Shown here piece after piece: positions 49,428-59,342 of a DNA stretch of 64,000 bases. The position numbers were made by a program, and so were the translations under genes. Each line of letters opens with the position of its first letter. Within the stretch, counting starts at the first letter, position 1. The DNA comes from Stercorarius parasiticus (lineage: Eukaryota > Chordata > Aves > Charadriiformes > Stercorariidae): NCBI GenBank assembly GCA_013396915.1, contig VWZL01001300.1:277026-341025 (forward strand), given 5' to 3'. The notes beneath the pieces were generated by a model. It saw only the letters and a list, made by a program, of their open reading frames with translations, did no database searches and was not told the origin of the DNA.

Positions 49428-49733
49428 TGAGCCAGCAATGTGCCCTTGTGGCCAAGAAGGCCAATGGCATCCTGGGGGGCATCAAGAAGAGTGTGGCCAG
49501 CAGGTCAAGGGGGGTCATCCTCCCACTCTACTCTGCCCTGGTGAGGCCACATCTGGAGTGCTGTGTCCAGTTCTGGGCTCCCCGGTTCAAGAAGGACAGG
49601 GAACTGCTGGACAGGGGACAGCAAAGGGCTACCAAGATGATGAGGGGACATCTCTCTTATGAAGAAAGGCTGAGGGATTTGGGTCTCTTCAGTCTGGAAA
49701 AAAGACAACTGAGGGGGGATCTTNTTTCCAGAT
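49428..49733 (+). mobile_element. CR1 LINE internal fragment lacking its 3' end
   Basis: A plus-oriented CR1 segment encodes part of ORF2. [39 protein letters not shown] and [15 protein letters not shown] are readable in one frame without a stop. The sequence stops matching CR1 at about 49723 and the next base is an N (49724). The 3' untranslated part and tail are missing. CR1 copies normally keep the 3' end and lose the 5' end, so this is either a deletion or an assembly artefact. Confidence 0.92.
49724..49724. other. Ambiguous base N at the CR1 break
   Basis: The single N sits exactly where the CR1 copy ends (ggggggatcttN). It probably marks a collapsed or unresolved piece of the repeat. 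Confidence 0.95.
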
Positions 49734-52286
49734 AATCCTAGAGGTAAGGAGTCCACTAGGCTTTCAGATGAACCTTGACCACTTTTGTGCATTCAGATGT
49801 ATCACAGCTGATGAAGGCCCAGACTGCTGATGGAACGAAGAGCAGAAACCCCCAAGTTAGATGTGGGCTGAGCTAACCCTGGAACTGGAAACAGTAGACA
49901 TGCTGCAACATAACACTGTAAGTTACTCGAGCTAATTACCCCTGAGATTATCAACACCATAGCATGGTGCTGCACTGGGCTGCAGAGATGTGGGACGGTA
50001 TCTCTGGGATCTCTGCAACACGTTCTGCTGCACCATGCAGACATGCCTAAATGCTTTTGTAAGTGATTGCCTTGGGAAAGGAAACAACTTTCCAGTGATA
50101 GCTAAAAAGTTTAACAACTCCTTGTTTCTGGAGTGGTCCTAAACCTACAACAGCATGAAAAATTTGGCGTGCTCTCAACCCAAAGGCCAACGTTTAAATA
50201 CTACAGACGTTACCACTGATAAAGGGTTGTGCAATAATTATGATGGGCCATGTAGTTGAATAAGGTACAAAGAAGAACCTTCATTATTAATAAAGAACTA
50301 CATCATCTTGTTTAAAATGAGGACAGATTGAAGAATGAAGTCTGATTCTTTCTCAGGACAATCATGGAATCAAAAAGTAGCAAGACAAAGGCCTTCCTCC
50401 ATACAAGGAGCACTCTTTGAAGCTCTCAAAGAGTCCTTTAAAGATGAGATGAGAAAAGAACAGCAGTGTGACTCATTTGGTCGAAATGTCCTACTTCAGA
50501 TATGCTAAGTGCCAGATACTGTCTCCATAATGAATATTTATTCTGAGATGAGCACAAAATAGCAAAAGGCATAGATAAAAGGTTTGCCTTGAAGAGGACA
50601 CAGGTACAGTAAGAGATAAGAGTTGTCTTTAGGTTGCCATGACCTGCTCAGTGGTGAGGCCAGCTCCAGCTTGAGAATCAAAAACCATCGTCTTGAAATA
50701 AAAGCGCTAAAACTGCTCCTAATGCTGGTACTTACGTAAACGTCTCCGACGCTACAGAGTGCAAATTTGGCTAACAATTACACAATTCACAATTGCAGCT
50801 GCACCTCTGAATTTTTCCACCAGGAAAACCCAGTTTAACAAACCACTTAATTTCCAATTTGTTACTTGTGGGCAGGTGAGATGGAAGATATAAGTATTGT
50901 GAGGACTCTTCATGCCTCTCTGGGTGCATCTTCTACCTATGGACTTGGGACCACTCACTTGATGACTCCATGAGGACAGTCACCCAGGTCTGCATACGCT
51001 GGAAAATCAGCACCAACGAGAAGGTTGAAATCTGACCGTGCTTTACAGAGGTCAGGAAACATCTAGGCACTGAAGAAATTGGCTAGCAGAAAAAAGAACG
51101 TAGTCCAAAAGGGATTATGCATTCAATACCACGTGTACACACAAAGGTACTTTATAATGGTAGGCTTGATCAAAGGACATGGTCTGCAGGAACTATGACT
51201 TAAATACCAGCTCCCCTGAAGAGTGCTGGGTAAGAAGTGGCTGCAGGGTGAGCATTGGTCCACCAGCGCCCGACACCAGCTGGATTCCCCCTCTGCGAGC
51301 TGCTGGCCTGGGCAGCAGCCTGGAAAGAGCAGTGGCACTGTTAAATCTGAAATCCTTCTTCTATCAGAAAGAGGATGCCTAGGCTACCTTTCTTCCTTAT
51401 ATTTTATCTTCATTTCCCCCAGCTATGTTGTTCTAAATATTTAAGTCTGACAAACAGACTAAGGTGTGCACCCCATTTCCTGGGCTGAGAGGTGTGTGTA
51501 TACACAGCGAGAAGGATTTTCCAGCTGTAATCCTTATTTCAGGTCATGTTCAGCTGACAGCAAGAGCCACAGGCCTTCGAAAAAGTCTATTTTTCAGGCA
51601 GGTAGGAATAACCTGGCAGGTGTATTAGTTAAAAGGAATTAGCAAAGCAAATCAATAGGATGCAGGAGTCAGGGCTGTGTGTAACAGACTGATCTCCAAG
51701 CCTCTCAGGAGCAAAGGAAAGCCCTAAGGAAAGCTCTCGCACTGGCTCCTGGGAGGTGGCAGGTACATGTGAATTCAGGAACAAAAGAGATTGGCAAGCC
51801 ATTAGAAATGCTACATTCAGTGACTTTTCTTCAAAACCTAAATGCCTTCCTCAATATACACTTTGTAATCATTGTAGTACCTGCTGACAGAAATGTTTTG
51901 TCAACAATTAGATGCCCCCTGCTCAGGACCTTAAACAGTGAACCACCACGTTATTCTTTAAATCATGTTCAGCCACCTTAAAAAGAAGTATTTTTTATAA
52001 GGCAGCACACAGCTGGATGTGTAAACACTCAGCATAGAGCCAAGTACTTGGTAAAAAGTAAATAAAGTGCAGAAAATGAAAGCAGTAGTAGAGGATATCA
52101 GTTTAGGCTAAAGCTGAAATAGCCTAATACCATATGTGCATTACCTGCTAATGCTGGCTGCTCCTGTCCCCCTGTCCTCTGTCCCTCAACATGCCACCCC
52201 ACCCTTCCTGCCACAGCCAGAACCGGGCTCACTTAGTGCTGAGCCATTCGTTGATTTACATGGTGAGAAAAGAAGGTGTTTGATGA
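49734..52286. other. Intron, nothing recognised
   Basis: This is non-coding sequence between two CR1 copies. The open frames are short, with no domain. Confidence 0.5.
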
Positions 52287-52842
52287 TGGGAGGTGATTCT
52301 GCTCCTCTACTCCACTCTCCTGAGACCCTGGAGTCCACCTGGATTACTGCATCCAGCTCTGGAGTCCTCAACATAAGAAAGACATGGAGCTGTTGGAATG
52401 GGTCCAGAGGATGCCATGGAGATGCTGGGAGGGCTGGAGCCCCTCTGCTGTAAGGACAGGCTGAGAGAGTTGGGGGCGTTCAGCCTGGAGAAGAGAAGGC
52501 TCCGGGGAGACCTCAGAGCCAATTCCAGTTCCTGAAGGGGAAAGCTGGGGAGGGACTTTTTACAAGGGTATGTAGTGACAGGACGAGGGGTAATGGCTTC
52601 AAACTGAAAGAGGGGAGATTTAGATGAGATGTCAGGAAGAAATTCTTTGCTGTGAGGGTGGTGAGCCCCTGGCCCAGGTTGCCCAGAGAAGCTGTGGCTG
52701 CCCCATCCCTGGAGGTGTTCAAGGCCAGGCTGGACGGGGCTTGGAGCAACCTGGTCTGGTGGGAGGTGTCCCTGCCCAGGGCAGGGGGGTGGAACTAGGT
52801 GATCTTCAGGCTCCCTTCCAACCCAAACCATTCTATGATTGG
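52287..52842 (+). mobile_element. CR1 LINE fragment with full 3' tail
   Basis: A plus-oriented CR1 runs from atgggaggtgattctgctcc to ccattctatgattgg. Compared with the related copy at 14588-15156 it has an inserted or altered stretch near 52325-52345 and a shortened segment near 52535-52565. Its ORF2 part is broken by stops (ctgctgtaaggacagg). The long reversed open frame across it is an antisense shadow. Confidence 0.95.
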
Positions 52843-55800
52843 TGACAGACCTTGCCGAAGCATGGTCAATGCACAAGCACGTGGTGGGAGGCAAGAGGAA
52901 GGGAGGGATGGAGGCAGCTGGCAGTTCATCTGGCACAGGCTGCTGCAGAGAAGAGAAAGACAAAAAACTCAGATTCCAAGTTTAATCTACAGAAAAATGT
53001 TGAATTCCCAGCTCTGCTATATTTCCACATGGTTAGAAGTGTCACACCCCAGAATCTTCCAAAGATAATAGTCCAGTACCTGGTGCTCAGCTGCTGCAGT
53101 AGGCAGTGTTATTGCAATGCTGATGAGATGCCCAAATAAGTTTTGAGAGTCAAATTCTTCACTTCCCTCTTTATAATGGGAAACATTACATTTCCCTACT
53201 GCACAGCAGTGCTATGAGGACAATCTTGAATGGTTGTGGCAATAAGGACCATATAAACTCCTAAGAGAGTGGGAAAAGAACTCAAATTAAACTCTGTCAG
53301 AGGGTTCTGATCCCATTTGCAGACAAATAAATATTGAGTAAACCTTGGATTTTGGTGGAATTACTCTGGATTTGCACTGTCTGAGCCTGAACCCGAGCCA
53401 GGCCCAGACTGTGTTCAGGTAAGCTCATTAAATACATCCCAACCCCTCTGACTCTGCTGGGAGCGCTCACATGTTTAAAGTTAATCGTGTGCTTAAAGGC
53501 TTTGGAGGATCAGGGCAAGAGGGCTCAGCCACTTACAGGACTGGGCTATTCTGCTTTATGTACTAAGCATCTGAAGAAAATAAGAGTGCGGTTGTCACCA
53601 CTGCCTCCCAATGCCCTGAAATAGAAGGTTATCACTTAATCACTCAAGTCGAAGTCGGCTTCTCTTTGGGGGGAAAAAGCCATTATAACAGCGGCAGCTT
53701 CAGACCTTTGGCTTTTGTGGTCTATGCCACTCCTTTCAGATCATCCTTCACCACAGATATGGTCCCACAGCTGCAGCAATTCCATGCGTCTCCAGACAGA
53801 CAGGATTTAGAGCTTAGTATTGGACAAGGCTCAGGCATTGCTCATTCCTTCTTCTTGCCAGTGCCAGGACTCAGGAGGGACGCGAGGTGAAAGCTTCACA
53901 TTCCCCACAGGAGGAACCAAGAGGTGCAGGTAAAATCCCAGTCAAGAACAAGGTTTTGCTGAGGGAAAGGGTGATGATGGATGCTCTGAGGGATGCAGGG
54001 CCTGACGCCAGGCAATAGCAGACTACCTGCCATACTTCCCTCCCTGGGATGAACTACTCCAGGCCAGAAAGTTCAGCTGCGGCAGGAAAGGGCAGGAAAC
54101 TCCTGTTGGCAAAAGCCTTGTCAAATAGGAAACCAAGTCTTCACTTTTCATCTCCACTGAAAGCAGAAGACACGATGAAAAACATCATGCAAGATGAGGA
54201 AATTTAGTATCAGGGGATCATAATCCTGATAAAATTTCTAAATAGGATCATATACCTTAGTAGGAGCCCCTGTTCAATGAACCAGTGAGCTTCTTTGAAG
54301 TGGCTGGTGGTCCAGGTTAAATCTGAGGTTGAATGTATCCACAGCAGACACTGAACCTCCTTGCTGGTGTCTCACAGCCGAGTGTGCTGGGTCTGAACAT
54401 CTCCGACACGACCGGCACAGGCAAACCTACCTATGTTTCACATGCCTAATCTCCATTATTCCCTACTGCAATGCAAAGTCTTTTTGAATTCTGAACAATA
54501 TATAAAGCTAAAAAAACATCTCTTGCTGTTCTCCATGATTTCAAATACAGGTTCTCCTCCCCCTTCTTTTGTCTTAATCTCCTCTAAAATGCAGAAATGC
54601 ACATGTATTAACATAATTAAAGGAGGGAGCTGGGCTAATAGGACTGATTCGGTCTAGAAGAGAAGTGTATAATTAGAGTGCCAAGTAACAGTACTCTCAG
54701 TGGTGACACGACACTTGGAGCACCAAAGGGTCATTCGGTGTGACAACAGAAAGGCTGGGAAATTCAGCTGGTGACAAAACCGTGTGTGTACATGGGGTAG
54801 GCAGAAGAGCCAGCCTCCCACATCGTGTGCTTAAATGTCCTACCTCTTCCTCCCCCCCGGGACTGGCTCTGCCAGTCAGCCCATTGCTAGGGACGAAGAT
54901 AACAAGCCATTGTCAAGGGCAACCGCAAAGCTGCTTGTTTCACATTAGCATCCTTAACATTTTCTATCTAATCAGATTTCCTGTTGGTTGAGGAAAGCTG
55001 CCTTTCCTCATTACCAGCTGCTATCCTAGATTTCCCTCTCCCAATACATATTTTGCCATGCTTGTCTGCTTTTCTGTGTAAAAAGGTTATGCATGCCTGG
55101 AGGGAGACTAAATGTTAACCCCAAAAAAAAAAAAGAAAAAAAAAAAAGGCCAACACCCCCCATGTGAAAACAGAACTGTGGGCAAGAGGCCAAGACTCTT
55201 GATTATGTGATTGTGACTAACCAATGGGTGTTTTTAAAAAAACATTTCTCTCATCATATTCCCTCCTCTGGATGTAATAATACAACTCAAATTAGTTTTC
55301 CAGGAGCAGACTTCTTTTTATGTAACCATGTTTTATACAGATAGCAGCAGCTTAGGTTTAAACTATTTAAGAGAACAAATAGCTGCAAAATGTACTTCAG
55401 ACGGCCCTTCTCCTGCTAGCACTGTATTCCTGGCTGGAGGGAAGCTACAAAAACACCCTGTATTTTTGCTGCTACTTGGATGTAATTGTAAACAACGCGC
55501 AATGCCCACAGGAGCTAGCATCCAGGTAAGGATGTCAGGTCTGCTTGTTTTATTGCATTTGAGAGATCCATGACATTGTAAACTGTAGAAGGACTTTGAC
55601 AAAACAAAGCTGGAATGATGCAGAATAAAGCAGCAGCTCATCTTTTAACTTAGTCCAAAGTTGCCCGTAGCATAAGGAAAGGCAGCATCCTATCTGAACT
55701 GGGATGCAGACCGACAGACATCACCTTGCTGGCACTGGACCCAGATGGGAATTTCCACATTTTAGGAAGATAATATTGTTCTGTTTCCTATTGTTCTCCT

Positions 55801-58800
55801 CCTTCCTTCCACATCTACCACTTAAAAAAAGACTGTCCTTGCTGTAGTTGCTGCACTAAGGACCTTCTATGGGTCCTCCAGGCTGGTATCAAATGTATGG
55901 GCCCTGGACCTGTTCTGTTAAGGTGTAGTTGAGGCAGATGGGTGCTGTGAAAAACAATGACATTGCAAGCAGGCAGGTAGGGTGCCAGAAAAAGAACAAG
56001 AATCCAAGCCAGGTTTAATTTAGGAAACATGGATCTAATTTTCTTATTCCTTCTCTTGCTTTTAGAAATGGGCCTGAGATACGAGAAACGATGGGCCACT
56101 TGGTTCAGACACCCGGGTGAGGTGGTATTTAAGTCTTTCAGCAAACAGTAGAACATTCCCCAAACACCCCTACAAAAAGCCAGGAAAATCTTTTACCTGA
56201 TAACATCATACATGCCTAGGGGGTTCAAATTCTAAAGTGTTAAATGAGATTCCTCAAGCATTAACCCCCTATAGAAGTGGTTTAAAAGTGCAGAGAAGAT
56301 ATTCATCATCTAAATGAAATATTTAGACAAAGAGTTGCAAAGTTAGAAACATGCAGGATTTACTATGTGTTCCCAAGTCATTACTCAGCAGATAAAAAAG
56401 GTACATTTTTTATACTCTCTGCAGAGTCTTTCAAGTCTGTGGTTTTCCATAAAACTTCCATTATGACATTTTACTTGGAGAGCTTTCCTAATAGCTTCTT
56501 AGTTGCCATACTTTCCAGTACCTTCAAAAACGTGCAAATTACGCTGCAGTAACAGGTTTAAATGTTTCTTTTCATTCATCCTCCTAGCACAATTGAGCTG
56601 TTAACTTCTGGGTTCACTCTAGAAGGTTTTCAGGTGGGGTTTGCTTCGGCCACTCCATTAACTTCAACGGACTGTTTTAGTTTTTGCACTGAAAGTACAG
56701 TTCAGACCATTTCACACTCAAAATTTTTCAAGTTTCATGCCAACAAACCCCTGAGGATGACACCCATCAGTCTTCCAGTGTGTCTAACACCATTGCCAGG
56801 CAGTTCACAGATTTTGAAGAAAGCCCAATGCAGCCCAGGCCATTTAAACTGCAGCACAGACTAAAAGGACTCCTAAACATGTCTTTTCCCTCTCGTGCTA
56901 GTTGCAATTTCTTTCACAGAAACACATATAGAAATCACGCAACAATAACAATTGATACCCCTATGAGTTTCCATCAATTCAGATGGTTGTGGGATAAGTC
57001 AATAGGGCTAGTGCTTCTTCTGCCCTGTCTAATAATGCAAAATTCCTGGAGGAGAGGAGGAAGAATAAAAAGGGAAGGGGAAGAGGCATCCCTCCTTGTA
57101 CACTGGAGTAAAAGATGAAAAGCTTTCCTCTTAGAACTAAACATTTTTGGTAAGAATGATTAACGATACCATCTGTCATGGAGGAAGGAGTAACAAAGCT
57201 GCTGTTGGAGAGAGACAGTATGTAGATTTACAGAGAATCTAAGAAGAGCAACTGTTGGCTTCCAGGTGACAATACGGCAGAGCTGATGCTCCCCAGGTCT
57301 TCACTTTGAGCCTGCACCTTGCAAGCTTCTCCCAACGGATCCTGAATTCCTCCACATGGAAGCAAACCATGCCCCCAGGAGACTCATGCTCTGGAGATAA
57401 AAGGCCCAGCACAACTCCACTTCCCTTGTTCCTCTTGAATATTACATGCCATTACCCTGTAAAATTGTTGATTTATTCACTCAAAATGATCAGACTAAGA
57501 GCTAGTCCCCAGGAGGAATCCAGCTGCCAGTAGAAGTTCCACTGAAATGACCGTCAGCTTCTGCTGGAGTTACACATGACCACAAGGAAAAACTGAAATA
57601 CAGCATGTGAGTCGATGCCAAGTTGAGGGCCCTTCTTTTTATGGCTCATGTGGAAGCTTTCGTTTCATCCAATATCACCTCCTGAGGATGCTGAGCACCT
57701 CTAGCAGCTCAGTTGTCATCATCTTCCTAGAAGAGCTTGACACAAAGAGTTCTGGGCTCATAATTTACTCATGAACAACCCAAACCCTGACAGATGATAG
57801 GAAATTCATTGTATTTGCTAATCCAGAAGAGTGCTATGGGATTCACCTTTCCTTCATGTTTACTGAACTCAGAATTATAAAATCATGACTCCTATCAAGT
57901 GAGCCCCAGAACTGAGAGAAAAATTAGACTTTGTGTTTTCAAAACCCGATTGCAATATTCAGTTATATCATCACCGAACCAAAAAACCTCTCCTCACACC
58001 TTCCATCAGTGTCAGACTTAGTATTTCTGGTGAGATGAGAAAGAAATGCTATTTTAATAAAATTCTTTTTAAATAAAACACGCAGAGCTCCCAGAAGTGA
58101 TACAAAGAACATTCATGCAAAATTTAGGGTATGTAAGAGGAGAAAGCAATTGAGTGAATATTTTGGGCTAATAGTGACAGCTCAGCAACCGATGCCCATC
58201 ATTACACAGGGAATAATAGAAGTGATTTGTGAGGAAGGACTCCAACCCACTCACTTTGCCATTCCTGCAGACTCAATTGTGGCAGAATCCAACCCTGAAT
58301 ATTTCATCTTAAAATACATCTACCAGCAGTAAGCATTATTTGTCTTGGCAGATACTGGAGCTTATGCAAAAAGTAGAAAGCTTACCATGTGGAATATGAG
58401 ACAGTAACGCAAAACACATACAAAACAATAAGAGAAAATATTAAAAAAATATAATTTAATATTATGTACACTAGACAAACAAGTTAAGATATAGATACCT
58501 CAATTAGTAATTGCATATTAGTAAACACAGCATTAGAACAGACCATACCTTTGCTTTATCTGAAAAGGAAAACATTCTACTTGTATTTTTCTGCTCTGCA
58601 TGCATTTCATTTTCCAAAATGCAACGGGGCGTGCATTACAGACAAACTTCACCCTGCTTCAACCGAAGGACAGCTGTCATGAGCATTCTCTAGCGCTATG
58701 CAGAAGCCTTATGGAGTGAAAGGTGTTTGGGGACAAGCCGAAACCGAGTCTAAGTGCCATATTTGCAGCAGAGTGCAGCTTCGGAATGTTATTGGAAAGA

Positions 58801-59130
58801 ATCGACTAGGAATTGATGCCGTTTACGTAGCAAGCGACTTTTGGCAGCCAAAAAAAGGGCAGTGTGTAATGATGAGAGCTGAAACAAACAGACTTTATTT
58901 GAGAAAAAGCAGCATCACTTTACTTCTTGTCTAGAATGATACCGTACATGGCTTGTATTGCCGTGTCCCGTGATAGCTGAATCAGACACTAACAGGCAAG
59001 CAAAGGGGGACACGGAGTGCATCGCGCCGCCTGCACTGACACAGGCTGGGAAACACACAGCACACTCTAGGGACATACATGGAAAAAAAAATTAAAATAA
59101 GAGAAACAAACAGAACATGGATCCATAGTG
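52843..59130. other. Intron immediately downstream of exon 1Y, no recognised transposon
   Basis: This is 6.3 kb of AT-rich intron with a poly-A tract interrupted by one G (55123-55147). None of the short open frames shows a domain. I see no exon other than 1Y at the right edge. Confidence 0.5.
55123..55147. repeat. Poly-A tract
   Basis: Twelve A, one G, then twelve A follow accccc-like sequence. I found no retrocopy or LINE body next to it that would explain it as a poly-A tail. Confidence 0.9.
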
Positions 59131-59138
59131 CCACAAAC
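59131..59138 (-). other. FGF13: Splice donor of FGF13 exon 1Y
   Basis: The minus-strand sequence is GAAG followed by GTTTGTGG. GT is present and +5 is G, but +3 and +4 (TT) depart from the consensus, so this is weaker than the 1U donor. The phase is the same as for 1U. Confidence 0.85.
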
Positions 59139-59306
59139 CTTCCGGCTCTGTGTTCTCTTTGAGGTGCACTTGCTTCAGTGGGCAGCAGAAGATTTCGTGA
59201 CACTTAGCACGAAAAGGGGACTCTTTTTTCTTTAATTCCGCAGATTGGATCGAATCTTGCCGTAACATAATGTACTCCTGTGTGCCAGGGGGAGCGTCAT
59301 CCATAA
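59139..59306 (-). CDS. FGF13: FGF13 alternative exon 1Y (internal or first coding exon)
   Basis: This 168-bp exon encodes part of the variable amino terminus of FGF13 (FHF2), an intracellular FGF-homologous factor that binds the cytoplasmic tail of voltage-gated sodium channels and also microtubules. Read on the minus strand after the acceptor CAG, it gives V (codon split with the upstream exon), then MDDAPPGTQEYI, MLRQDSIQSAELKKK, ESPFRAKCHEIFCCPLKQ and VHLKENTEPE, then one base G. This matches the Y segment of the mammalian V+Y and Y isoforms as I remember them, almost residue for residue. The 55 whole codons plus 2 and 1 split bases keep the phase needed to join exon 1V upstream and common exon 2, which opens by completing Glu, downstream. 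The recalled mammalian form has Leu where this one has Met before DDAPPG, and His-His where this has His-Leu. The cysteine-containing stretch is intact and there is no stop. No other known family fits this peptide. Confidence 0.95.
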
Positions 59307-59342
59307 CTGTGGTCACCACATAACAAAATGAACTCAAGTTAG
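59307..59342 (-). other. FGF13: Splice acceptor and candidate branch point of FGF13 exon 1Y
   Basis: The acceptor is ...ggtgaccacag directly before the exon (CAG = 59307-59309 reversed). A CTAAC branch-point motif sits at 59338-59342, which puts the branch adenine about 32 bases from the exon, a normal distance. The tract between them is T-rich at first but broken by gtggtgacc, so the polypyrimidine tract is weak. This fits an alternatively used exon. Confidence 0.7.

Noticed and set aside
52307..52963. Minus-strand open frame of 218 codons
   Set aside because: It is also antisense to a CR1 copy, and the same peptide phrases recur in the antisense of the 14.6-kb copy.
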